From Caenibius sp. WL (GTDB lineage Bacteria; Pseudomonadota; Alphaproteobacteria; Sphingomonadales; Sphingomonadaceae), in contig NZ_CP081844.1 in assembly GCF_019803445.1 (NCBI RefSeq), forward strand, positions 1,686,501 through 1,750,500: a stretch of DNA of 64,000 nucleotides, in the 5' to 3' direction. Below the pieces are notes generated by a model that was not told the origin of the DNA, made no database searches, and worked only from the letters and a program-made list of their open reading frames with translations. Positions 1 to 9,739 of the stretch are shown here, piece by piece (the first letter of the stretch is position 1; each line of letters opens with the position of its first letter). The position numbers and the translations under genes are program-made.

Positions 1-1008
1 CGGGTGGAAGTCGCCCCGCAATCCACCACCGCCGAACGCGTCGAACAATACGCCACGTTCCTCAACCAGGCGGAAAAGCAGGCGCTGCTGACTTTGCGCC
101 TGCGTGAAGGGTTGGGCGACGGTGCGATCGATCGCGCGCTCGTCTTCACCCGGACCAAACATGGCGCGGACCGGGTCGTGCGCCATCTCGCCACGGCGGG
201 CATTTCGGGCGCCGCGATCCATGGCAACAAGAGCCAGGCCCAACGCACCGCCGCAATCAAGGGTTTCCGTTCGGGTTCCGTGCGGGTGCTGGTGGCGACG
301 GACATCGCCGCGCGCGGGATCGATATTCCGGGCGTCAGCCACGTGTTCAATTTCGAACTGCCCAATGTGCCCGAACAGTACGTCCACCGCATCGGCCGCA
401 CCGCGCGTGCTGGGGCGGACGGGATTGCGATCAGCTTCGTGGCGCCGGACGAAAAGCCCTATCTGCGCGATATCGAACGGCTCACACGCGTGAAGCTCAC
501 GCAGCAGGCGCTGCCCGATGATTTCGAAAAGCAGGCTTCCCGCTTGCCGCTGCCCTCGCGCAAGGCGGTGCAGGAAGCGGTTTCGGAAGACGGTCGGCCG
601 GCGCATCATCAGCCGCGCGGCCGCCGTGCGGGCGGAGAGGGGCGGCGCGAGCGCGATGGCGAACGCGGTCCCCGCCAACGGCAGGAACCGCGTCAGGAAC
701 GTGGTCCCGCGCGGATGAAGACCGATCGCAGCCATATCCGCACCGCGAAGCCGCATGGCGGTGAAGAACGGAGCGCTCGCCCGCAGCGTCAGGACGAACG
801 TGCCGTGCAGGGGCGCGACGATCGCGCCGCACGACCCGATCGGGCTCCCCGCTCCGCCGAGCGTACTCACGCCCCGCGCGGTGACAATCCCCGCCGTGAT
901 GGCGGCCAGCGCGATGGCGCGCGGCGCGGCATGGGCCATGGTGGCCCGCGCAAGGGCGGTGAAGGCGGTCAGCGTACGATGCGCCGCCAGCGCCAGCCGC
1001 AACCCTGA
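1..1008 (+). CDS. DEAD-box ATP-dependent RNA helicase, C-terminal part (5' truncated)
   Basis: The reading frame is open from the first base, so this is the 3' end of a gene starting outside the window. It carries the second RecA-like domain of a DEAD-box helicase: motif IV (ALVFTRTKHGAD), motif V (VLVATDIAARGIDIPG) and motif VI (YVHRIGRTARAG). A tail of about 150 residues follows, dominated by Arg, Gly, Glu and Gln, as in RhlE-type helicases, where such tails bind RNA. Known role of the family: ATP-driven RNA unwinding in ribosome assembly, RNA decay and cold adaptation. The DEAD motif itself lies outside the window. The exact subfamily (RhlE) is inferred from the tail and motif spacing. Confidence 0.93.
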   Translation, partial: RVEVAPQSTTAERVEQYATFLNQAEKQALLTLRLREGLGDGAIDRALVFTRTKHGADRVVRHLATAGISGAAIHGNKSQAQRTAAIKGFRSGSVRVLVATDIAARGIDIPGVSHVFNFELPNVPEQYVHRIGRTARAGADGIAISFVAPDEKPYLRDIERLTRVKLTQQALPDDFEKQASRLPLPSRKAVQEAVSEDGRPAHHQPRGRRAGGEGRRERDGERGPRQRQEPRQERGPARMKTDRSHIRTAKPHGGEERSARPQRQDERAVQGRDDRAARPDRAPRSAERTHAPRGDNPRRDGGQRDGARRGMGHGGPRKGGEGGQRTMRRQRQPQP

Positions 1009-1061
1009 TGCCGTGATCGGCGGGAGGCGTGCAGCCTTCCGCCAGTCACATGCATGCGTCC

Positions 1062-1177
1062 TGCGACAGGCTCAGGACGAGCGGGGTTTGTGCTAGATCG
1101 CTTATCGCCCCTCCTATTTCAGGCCCTGACTCTCGGGGCCTGAACGCCCGATCTCGGTTCGTCCTGAGCCTGTCGAA
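1062..1177. repeat. Inverted repeat pair of a dispersed element (CCTGAGCCTGTCGA family)
   Basis: Two copies of a roughly 21-bp sequence with core CCTGAGCCTGTCG lie in opposite orientation at 1062-1082 and 1157-1177, matching at 19 of 21 positions and separated by 74 bp. The pair sits in the convergent gap between the helicase and ettA. The same core recurs at 18021-18050, 18165-18194 and 33297-33315, so this is a dispersed repeat. It could fold as a long stem in RNA. Function unknown. Confidence 0.8.
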
Positions 1178-1280
1178 GGACTCGCACTGACAGTGGCTTC
1201 GGCTCCTGGCCTTCGGCTGGTTCAGGCCGGACGGGAAGTTGGGAGCACTCCCTGTTTGCAAACGATAGAGCCCCAAAGAA

Positions 1281-1313
1281 AAGGGCCGCTTACCGGATGG
1301 TAGGCGGCCCTTT
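1281..1313. terminator. Bidirectional intrinsic terminator between helicase and ettA
   Basis: A near-perfect stem of about 14 bp (AAGGGCCGC arm, short GGA loop, GCGGCCCTT arm) is followed by TTTCTT on the plus strand and preceded by AAAGAAAA, which becomes a U-run on the minus strand. It lies between two convergent genes and can end both transcripts. Confidence 0.85.
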
Positions 1314-1334
1314 CTTATTCGATGCGATCCGTGA

Positions 1335-3014
<1,680 letters not shown>

Positions 3015-3110
3015 TGTCGTCCTTCGGGGGTAAACGGGTGTCTGTAAGGAATTGCCCGCCATGTAGCGATGGCCGGGGCCGGGGGCAAGGTTTGGGACGC
3101 GTGCCCGCGC

Positions 3111-6100
3111 CTATTCCGCTGCCAGCAGTTGTTCCGCTCCGCCCAGATCGACGCTGACGAGGCGGGACACGCCCTTTTCGACCATGGTCACGCCGAACAG
3201 GCGGTTCATCCGGCTCATCGTCACGGCGTTGTGGGTGACGATGAGATAGCGGGTGTCCGTTTCCTGCTGCATCGCATCCAGCAGATCGCAGAAGCGGTCG
3301 ATATTGGCATCGTCGAGCGGCGCATCGACTTCGTCGAGCACGCAGATCGGCGCGGGATTGGTGAGGAACAACGCGAAAATCAGTGCGACGGCGGTCAGCG
3401 CCTGTTCCCCGCCGGACAGCAAGCTGAGCGATTGCAGCCGCTTGCCCGGCGGCTGGGCGAAGATTTCAAGGCCTGCTTGGAGCGGATCATCGGAATCGAT
3501 CAGGGCCAGATGCGCCTGCCCGCCTTCAAACAGGCGGGTGAACAGGCGGCGGAAATGGGTGTCGACTTCTTCGAACGCGGCGCGCAGGCGTTCACGCCCC
3601 TCGCGGTTCAGATTGCCGATGGACCCGCGCAGGCGGTTTACCGCCTCGGCCAGCTCCGCCTGTTCGGTGGCGCTTTCGCCCTGGCGGGCTTCGATTTCCG
3701 CCAGTTCGTCCGCGGCCACCAGATTGACCGGCCCGATCCGTTCGCGATCGCTCGTCAGCCGTTCGTGCGCGGCGGATTCGGCCTCTGCTGTGCCGACACC
3801 CGGCTCGTCGAATGCAAAGCGGGAAGGGAGCAGGGGCGGGGGGCACTGGAAACGCTCGCCCGACAGGCGGTTGAATTCGCTGCGGCGGGCCTCTTCGTTT
3901 TCCGCTCGTGCACTGGCTCCGGCGCGGTCCTCGCGCGCGGTGGCGAGCGTTTCGTTGGCTTCAGCCAGCGCGGCATCGATAGCGCGCGCGGCCGTTTCCG
4001 CTTCGGCCAGCGCGGTTTCCGCTTCGGTCAGTTCCTTGCCCAGCCGCTCGCGTATCGCGTCGCCCTGTTCGATATCGCGCATCAGCGCAGGGGGCTTTGC
4101 GGCGATGATCCGGTGTTCTTCCTCGATCTCCTCGAACCGCCGCGCCATTTCGGACAGGCGGCGGGTGGCTTCGTCGGAGCGGGCCTGCCATCCCCGGATA
4201 TCGGCGGCGCGGGCGGCGGTGCGTTCGCGCGCGACGGCCAGCGCCTGATCGTGCGCGGCCAATTCGGCGGTGGCGGCCTGCAAAGCGGCGCGGGCGGTTT
4301 CGTGCTTCGCCTGCGCGGTGGTGAGCGTAGCCCGACCGTGTTCGGGATCGGGCAGGGCGGCCTTCTTCGTTTCGGCGGCGGCGACTTCGCTTTCGGCCTG
4401 CTGGCGCTGGTCTTGCAGATCGCTGGCAGCGGCTTCCAGTTCGGCCATGCGGGCGGCGCGGCGTTCGCGCGCGGCTTCGGCCTGATCCTGCAGGCGCAGG
4501 GCATTGCGCTCGGTCTCCGCCGCCTGCGCGATGGCGCGTTCGGCGGCGATGAGGGTGCGTTGCAGTTCGGAAAGCTGCTCCTGCGCGGCCTGTTGGCGGG
4601 TTTCCGCTTCCTCTACCGCTGCGCGCAAGGCGGGCAGTTGCGCCGCCAGTTCGGCAAAGCGGTTTTCAGCTTCCAGCCGGGCGGCTTCCGCCGCGCCTTC
4701 GCCGCGCGCGATGAACCCATCCCAGCGCCGCAACCGGCCATCGCGGGTGACCAGCCATTCGCCGGGGGCGAGCATGCGGCGGTCGTCCACATCCACCACG
4801 TGCACCAGCGCCAGCCGCGCGGCGAGTTCCGCCGGGCAATCGGGCACATGCGCCGCCAGACTGTCCGCCACTGGCGCGGGCGCCGTGCCACCGGTCCAGA
4901 AACGGCCCTCCGCCTCGTCGCCCGGCTGGCCGAGCGGGGCCTTGGCATCGCGGCCGAGCACGGCGGCCAGTGCCCGTTCATACCCTGGCGCGGCCCGCAC
5001 CCGGTCAAGCGCCACAGGCAGGCCGTGCTTGCCCGCAGCCTGTTTCGCCCGCGCCTCACGATCGCGCTGCAAGGCGTTGTATTCGCGTTCGATCCCCGCC
5101 AGTTCGCCCTTGGCAGCGGCGAGCGTGGCGCCTGCCTCATCACGTGTGGCCGTCAGCGTTTCCTTCTCGGCCTGACGCCGTGTGAGATCGTCACGCAACT
5201 GGGTCAGTTCGACCCCTGCCTGCGCGACGGCCTGCCGCGCGGCGGCCAGCGCGATTTCGGGATCGTCCTGCGCGGCGAGGGCGGCACGCATTTCGTCCTG
5301 CCGCCGGATTTCCTGCGCCAGCCGGTCCACCCGGGCCCGCGCTTGCGTCAGTTCCGCCTCAGCCACGCGCCAGTCGGCTTCTACCCCGGCATGATCCGCC
5401 GTCGCCTTGGCCAGCGCCAGTTCGGCGGTCCGGCCCGCGCGCTCCGCCTCTTCCAGTCGCGCGGCGAGAGTGGGGCGCGCCTCCTCGTCTGCCGCCAGCG
5501 TTTTCTGGCTATCGCTCAGTTCGGTTTCCAGCCGGGCGAGCGCTTCGGCGGCATCACGCGTCAACCGGTCGGCATCGCCGCGATCCTCGATCAGGCGGTT
5601 ACGCTGCCGTTCCAGATCCGCCAGCCGCTGCTCCGCCGCTTCCAACTGGCTGGTGAGCGACGCCATGCGGTGTCCATGGGCATTGGCATCGTCACGTCGG
5701 TCAGCCAGCAGATCACGCGCGCGGGCGAGCGTTTCGGCGGAGGCCATCTGCCCTTTCTGCGCCGTGGCCGTGGCGGCCTGCGCGGCACTGACCCGCGCTT
5801 CGCAGGCTTGCGCTTCCTGGCGCGCGGCCTCCGCCGCCGCCGCCGCATCGCGCCAGCGGGCGAACAGCAGCCGTGCTTCCGCCACCTGAATCCGGCTGGA
5901 CAGTTCCTTGTAGCGCTCGGCCTGTCTGGCCTGCCGGCGCAGCGTGGCAATCTGGGCGTTCAGCCCGGCCATCAGGTCTTCCAGCCGGGCGAGGTTGGTT
6001 TCGGTCTGGCGCAGCTTGCTTTCGGCGTCTTTGCGACGGACATGCAGGCCGGCGATCCCGGCCGCTTCCTCCAGCATCTGCCGCCGTTCGGCAGGCTTGG

Positions 6101-6536
6101 CGGCGATGATCGCGGCAATCTTGCCTTGGCTGACCAGCGCCGGGCTATGCGCGCCGGTGGCGGCATCGGCGAAGACCAGCGCGATATCCTTGGCCCGCAC
6201 ATCGCGCCCGTTGACGCGATAGGCGCTGCCCGCGCCGCGTTCGATCCGGCGGGTGACTTCCAGTTCTTCGGCATGGGCGTCCTCGCACTGGAGAACGACT
6301 TCGGCGAAATCGCGCGGGGCCCGCTGCGCCGTGCCCGCGAAGATCACATCCTCCATCCCGCCCGAGCGCATGGACTTGGGCGAATTTTCGCCCATGACCC
6401 AGCGGATCGCTTCCAGCAGGTTGGATTTGCCGCATCCGTTGGGGCCGACCACGCCGGTCAGCCCCGGTTCGATGCGCAGTTCGGTGGGCTCGACGAAGCT
6501 CTTGAAGCCCGAGAGTTTGAGCTTCCTGATCTTCAT
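3111..6536 (-). CDS. smc: Chromosome segregation ATPase SMC
   Basis: 1141 residues with classical SMC architecture. The N-terminal ATPase half has Walker A GPNGCGKSN (residues 31-39). Long Ala/Glu/Arg/Gln-rich coiled coils flank a hinge at roughly residues 510-660. The C-terminal half has the ABC signature LLSGGEQ and Walker B CVLDEVDAPLDD. Known role: with ScpAB, entraps and compacts DNA for chromosome segregation. The ATG is preceded by GGAGGAG. It lies 39 bp behind a DsbA-like lipoprotein gene and upstream of ettA, all leftward, so it probably shares a transcript with dciA and the two thioredoxins. scpA and scpB are not in the window. Confidence 0.97.
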   Translation of the reverse strand: MKIRKLKLSGFKSFVEPTELRIEPGLTGVVGPNGCGKSNLLEAIRWVMGENSPKSMRSGGMEDVIFAGTAQRAPRDFAEVVLQCEDAHAEELEVTRRIERGAGSAYRVNGRDVRAKDIALVFADAATGAHSPALVSQGKIAAIIAAKPAERRQMLEEAAGIAGLHVRRKDAESKLRQTETNLARLEDLMAGLNAQIATLRRQARQAERYKELSSRIQVAEARLLFARWRDAAAAAEAARQEAQACEARVSAAQAATATAQKGQMASAETLARARDLLADRRDDANAHGHRMASLTSQLEAAEQRLADLERQRNRLIEDRGDADRLTRDAAEALARLETELSDSQKTLAADEEARPTLAARLEEAERAGRTAELALAKATADHAGVEADWRVAEAELTQARARVDRLAQEIRRQDEMRAALAAQDDPEIALAAARQAVAQAGVELTQLRDDLTRRQAEKETLTATRDEAGATLAAAKGELAGIEREYNALQRDREARAKQAAGKHGLPVALDRVRAAPGYERALAAVLGRDAKAPLGQPGDEAEGRFWTGGTAPAPVADSLAAHVPDCPAELAARLALVHVVDVDDRRMLAPGEWLVTRDGRLRRWDGFIARGEGAAEAARLEAENRFAELAAQLPALRAAVEEAETRQQAAQEQLSELQRTLIAAERAIAQAAETERNALRLQDQAEAARERRAARMAELEAAASDLQDQRQQAESEVAAAETKKAALPDPEHGRATLTTAQAKHETARAALQAATAELAAHDQALAVARERTAARAADIRGWQARSDEATRRLSEMARRFEEIEEEHRIIAAKPPALMRDIEQGDAIRERLGKELTEAETALAEAETAARAIDAALAEANETLATAREDRAGASARAENEEARRSEFNRLSGERFQCPPPLLPSRFAFDEPGVGTAEAESAAHERLTSDRERIGPVNLVAADELAEIEARQGESATEQAELAEAVNRLRGSIGNLNREGRERLRAAFEEVDTHFRRLFTRLFEGGQAHLALIDSDDPLQAGLEIFAQPPGKRLQSLSLLSGGEQALTAVALIFALFLTNPAPICVLDEVDAPLDDANIDRFCDLLDAMQQETDTRYLIVTHNAVTMSRMNRLFGVTMVEKGVSRLVSVDLGGAEQLLAAE

Positions 6537-6575
6537 CGCGTGTGCGCCTCCTCCCTTGCCGTCAGGCGTTGCGCA

Positions 6576-7334
6576 TCAGCGCGCGCCTGCCGCCTGCAAA
6601 GCCGGTTCCAGCCCTTCCCAGGTCTGTTCTTCGAGCTTGCGGCCGTTGAGGAAGAACGTGGGCGTGCCATCGACGCCGAGTTCCTGCGATTGCTTGTTGG
6701 AGCGTTCCGCGATGCCTTCGGCAAAGCCCGGCTTGGCCAGGCACGTGCCCGCCTGATCGCGCGAAATGCCGCGTGCGGCGAAGAATTCGGTCAGCCCGGC
6801 GGCATCGGCGATCGCCTTGTAGCGCGAGGCCTGATCGCTCTGCTTCATCGCGGCGTCCACTTTCGCGCCGTTGGTCTGCACGCCCTGGATGATGGTGGTG
6901 AGATTGCCCCAGACCTGTTCGCTCAGCGCGAAATAGTTTTCCGGCGTGCCGCAGCGCACCAGCATGGCCATCGTCAGATCGAGGCCATCGTGCACCTGAT
7001 TGCGCAGCTCGTAGCTGACCACACCGCTGGTGACATATTGATCGCGCAGCTTTGCCCCGGCCTTTTCGGAGAAATCCGCGCAGTGCGGGCAGGTGAGCGA
7101 GGCATATTCGATCAGCTTGAGCGGCGCATCGGGATTGCCCATGCGATAGCCGTCTTCCGGCGTCACGGCGATGATTTCGGACCATTGCTTGCCGGCCGGG
7201 GCCGCGATGGCGGCGATCTTTTCACCCTTTTCGGCGCCGCTGCCGGTCGCGTCCTTGGAACCGCAGGCGGCAAGGCCAAGAGTCATCGGAACGATCAGTG
7301 CGGCAAAAGTGGCGCGGCGAAGGAGTTTCGTCAT
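6576..7334 (-). CDS. DsbA-family thiol:disulfide oxidoreductase, lipoprotein
   Basis: 252 residues. The start MTKLLRRATF gives a type II signal peptide with lipobox LAAC (Cys24), so the protein is probably membrane-anchored and periplasmic. The thioredoxin-like domain has the redox pair CPHC (Cys82, Cys85) and the cis-proline loop GTPTFF, with the DsbA-type helical insertion between. Known role of the family: oxidising or isomerising disulfides in exported proteins. A second, non-lipidated paralog lies immediately upstream, with matching sequence around RMGNP and TCPHC, so the two look like a tandem duplication. The specific partner is unknown; DsbA/DsbG-like or BdbD-like are all possible. 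Confidence 0.9.
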   Translation of the reverse strand: MTKLLRRATFAALIVPMTLGLAACGSKDATGSGAEKGEKIAAIAAPAGKQWSEIIAVTPEDGYRMGNPDAPLKLIEYASLTCPHCADFSEKAGAKLRDQYVTSGVVSYELRNQVHDGLDLTMAMLVRCGTPENYFALSEQVWGNLTTIIQGVQTNGAKVDAAMKQSDQASRYKAIADAAGLTEFFAARGISRDQAGTCLAKPGFAEGIAERSNKQSQELGVDGTPTFFLNGRKLEEQTWEGLEPALQAAGAR

Positions 7335-7443
7335 GGCGTGTTCCTGTTGTGAGAACGAGGGTAACCTGCAAATTGTGGTGCGCAAAGCAGGCGTGCCTCA
7401 AGATATGGTGTATTCCACAAGATTTGATGCGAATATCTGCGTG

Positions 7444-8130
7444 TCAGAGCCGGGATGCGATGGCCTTCTGCAGATCGTCCCACGTATGGACGCCTTCGAG
7501 CAGTTCGCCGTCAAGCGCGAAACTGGGCGTGCCCTGAACGTTGAACGCTTCCGAACTGGCGTTGCTCTGCTGGACGAGCCGCTTGGCATCGGCTTCGTCG
7601 GACAGGCATTTGTCGGCGGCCACGCGGTCGATCCCGCGCCTTTCCATAATGCCGTAGAAACCGGCATCGCTGGCAATGGCGCGCATCCGTTCGCCCATTG
7701 TCCCATGGCGCCAGCGGACCTGCGTCGCTTCCGATGCGGAAGACAACCGCTTGAGCCATTGTTCCTGCCCGCCGAGCAGGGCGTGATGGTTGCCGAAGAA
7801 TTTCTGTTCGGGCCCACATTCGGCCAGCAGCGCGGCGGCCAGATCGATCGGATTGCGCAAGACATGGCGCACTTCGACCGAGGCCTTGCCCGGGGCGACA
7901 TAGGCGACCTGCATCGGGCCGCTCGCCTGCTTTTCGAAATGGGCGCAATGAGGGCAGGTGTAGCTGACGAATTCGATCAGCGCGACTTTCGCTTCCGGAT
8001 TGCCCATACGATGGCCGCCCGCTTCGGTGCGGGTAACGGTGGTGAGCCAGCTGGCATGTGTCGCCGCAACTGCCGTGGTGGCAATAACGGCCAGAGCCGC
8101 GAATTTCAGCGTTTTCGGCACAATGCTCAC
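7444..8130 (-). CDS. DsbA-family periplasmic thioredoxin-like protein
   Basis: 228 residues starting at a GTG that overlaps the stop of the upstream DUF721 gene (GTGA), which indicates translational coupling. The first 26 residues form a Sec signal peptide ending near ATHA, without a lipobox. The catalytic pair is CPHC (Cys59, Cys62) and the cis-Pro loop is GTPSFALDG. It resembles the adjacent lipoprotein gene downstream (shared RMGNP...CPHC framework), so the pair probably arose by duplication and then split into soluble and anchored forms. Expected role: disulfide formation in the periplasm. Substrates cannot be read from the sequence. Confidence 0.9.
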   Translation of the reverse strand: MSIVPKTLKFAALAVIATTAVAATHASWLTTVTRTEAGGHRMGNPEAKVALIEFVSYTCPHCAHFEKQASGPMQVAYVAPGKASVEVRHVLRNPIDLAAALLAECGPEQKFFGNHHALLGGQEQWLKRLSSASEATQVRWRHGTMGERMRAIASDAGFYGIMERRGIDRVAADKCLSDEADAKRLVQQSNASSEAFNVQGTPSFALDGELLEGVHTWDDLQKAIASRL

Positions 8131-8675
8131 TTCGTTCCATCCTCCTTGCCGCCAAGGCTGCGGGCCAGCGATTCCAGCACGGTGCGCAGTTCCGCATCGC
8201 CGATATCGCGCAGGGAATCGCCCAGCTCCATCGGAATGGGTTTGAGCGACGGCGGCGCGGCGGGGCGCTTTTGTGCATCGGGCGCCTTAACCACGCCTTG
8301 CCGGATTTTGACACGGGCGACCGCGCTGTATCCGAAAAAACGATTCACCCGCTCGATGATTTCGGGGATGACCTGCTGAATCAGCGGGGCGTGCGCCGGT
8401 TTGACCACCAGTTGCAGGATGCCGTCGCTTTTTTCACCGGGCGGGAAGCGGATCGCTTCGGGCATGCAGGCGCGCGCATGCGTTTCGCCGACGATTTCTG
8501 GCCAGCGCGTGACCACGCTGGACTGGATGAAGCCGAACCGGCGAAAGGCCGTGCGGCCGATCTGCGGCATGAGATCGCCGATCGCGCGCGCCTGCCCGCC
8601 GCGCGGGCGCTCGTATGCCTTCGCCTGTTTGCTTTTGGCGGAGGGGTTTTTCGCTTTCGATTGATCCGGTTCCAT
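8127..8675 (-). CDS. DUF721 / DciA-like protein
   Basis: 182 residues from the ATG at 8675; an in-frame ATG at 8690 is also possible. The core (VVTRWPEIVG ... ILQLVVKPAHAPLIQQ ... INRFFGY-like segment) matches the DUF721 domain that defines DciA, the helicase loader used by bacteria lacking DnaC. A Lys/Arg-rich N-terminus and a Pro-rich C-terminal segment flank the domain; DciA proteins vary there. It heads the leftward cluster with the two thioredoxins and smc, and diverges from mutY with under 30 bp between starts, so the promoters must overlap. The helicase-loading role is inferred from family membership only. Confidence 0.8.
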   Translation of the reverse strand: MEPDQSKAKNPSAKSKQAKAYERPRGGQARAIGDLMPQIGRTAFRRFGFIQSSVVTRWPEIVGETHARACMPEAIRFPPGEKSDGILQLVVKPAHAPLIQQVIPEIIERVNRFFGYSAVARVKIRQGVVKAPDAQKRPAAPPSLKPIPMELGDSLRDIGDAELRTVLESLARSLGGKEDGTK

Positions 8676-8704
8676 TGCGCGGGCGACCATGCCATAGCGC
8701 GGGG

Positions 8705-9739
8705 ATGGAGGATAGTGTCGCTGCGCGTCTGCTCGCCTGGTACGATGCCCATGCGCGCGTGTTGCCGTGGCGCAGCCCCCCAGGCACGCCGCCGCCCGAT
8801 CCCTATCGCGTGTGGCTGTCCGAAGTGATGCTGCAGCAGACCACAGTGGCCGCCGTTGTCCCCTATTTCCGCAAGTTCACCGAACGCTGGCCCGGCGTCG
8901 CCGATCTCGCCGCCGCGCCGGAGGAAACGATCATGGCCGCCTGGGCCGGGCTGGGATACTATTCGCGGGCCCGCAACCTTGTGGCCTGCGCGCAGGCGGT
9001 GGCGGCGCGCGGAGGCTTTCCCGAAACGGAGGAGGAACTGCGCCAGTTGCCGGGGCTGGGCGCCTATACCGCAGCGGCCGTGGCGGCAATTGCGTTCGGA
9101 CGCAGGGCGGTGGTGGTCGATGCCAATGTCGAACGGGTGGTTGCGCGTCTGTTCGCGTTGGCGGAGCCTTTGCCGGGTGTGCGCAAGGCGATCCGCCACC
9201 ATGCCGATGCGATCACGCCCGATCATCGCGCGGGCGATTTCGCGCAGGCGATGATGGACCTCGGCGCGACGATCTGCACCGCGCGCGATCCCAAATGCCT
9301 GCTTTGCCCGTTGGCGGGCGATTGCCGGGCCAGAATGGAAGGCGATCCGGCACGCTTTCCGGTCAAAGCGCCGAAGAAAGTCCGGCCGGAGCGGCAGGGC
9401 GCCGCCTACTGGATCGAGCGGGATGGCCATGTCTGGCTGGTTCGCCGCCCGGGCAAGGGCATGCTCGGCGGTATGCGCGCTCTGCCCGATGATGGCTGGT
9501 CCGCCCGTAGCGATGGGCATGGGAAGCAGCCTTTGCCCGGTTCGTGGCGCGGGGCTGGGGCGGTTCAGCATGGCTTCACCCACTTTTCGCTCCATCTCGC
9601 CGTGATGTTGTACGAAGGCGACCGATGGGCCGCGCTCCAGCCTGCGGACGGCGAATGGTGGCCGCTCGACACGCTGGACGATGCCGGGTTGCCCACTGTA
9701 TTCGCCAAGGCCGCGCAGCGTGCGCTGATGGAAGGGTAA
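8705..9739 (+). CDS. mutY: A/G-specific adenine DNA glycosylase MutY
   Basis: 344 residues. It has the catalytic Glu in LSEVMLQQT (Glu40), the helix-hairpin-helix LPGLGAYTA with catalytic Asp in VVDAN (Asp139), and a 4Fe-4S cluster of Cys191, Cys198, Cys201 and Cys207 with the exact C-x6-C-x2-C-x5-C spacing. The C-terminal Nudix-like domain reads 8-oxoG. Known role: removes adenine mispaired with 8-oxoguanine. The start MEDSVAARLL was chosen because upstream in-frame residues are non-conserved and overlap the divergent dciA start. The stop overlaps the next start by one base (TAATG). Confidence 0.97.
   Translation: MEDSVAARLLAWYDAHARVLPWRSPPGTPPPDPYRVWLSEVMLQQTTVAAVVPYFRKFTERWPGVADLAAAPEETIMAAWAGLGYYSRARNLVACAQAVAARGGFPETEEELRQLPGLGAYTAAAVAAIAFGRRAVVVDANVERVVARLFALAEPLPGVRKAIRHHADAITPDHRAGDFAQAMMDLGATICTARDPKCLLCPLAGDCRARMEGDPARFPVKAPKKVRPERQGAAYWIERDGHVWLVRRPGKGMLGGMRALPDDGWSARSDGHGKQPLPGSWRGAGAVQHGFTHFSLHLAVMLYEGDRWAALQPADGEWWPLDTLDDAGLPTVFAKAAQRALMEG

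Noticed and set aside
3069-7352. A 1427-codon open frame on the plus strand opposite smc
   Set aside because: Arg/Gly/Phe-rich, without any domain or ribosome-binding site; a mirror of smc codon bias in GC-rich DNA. The opposite strand has all SMC motifs.
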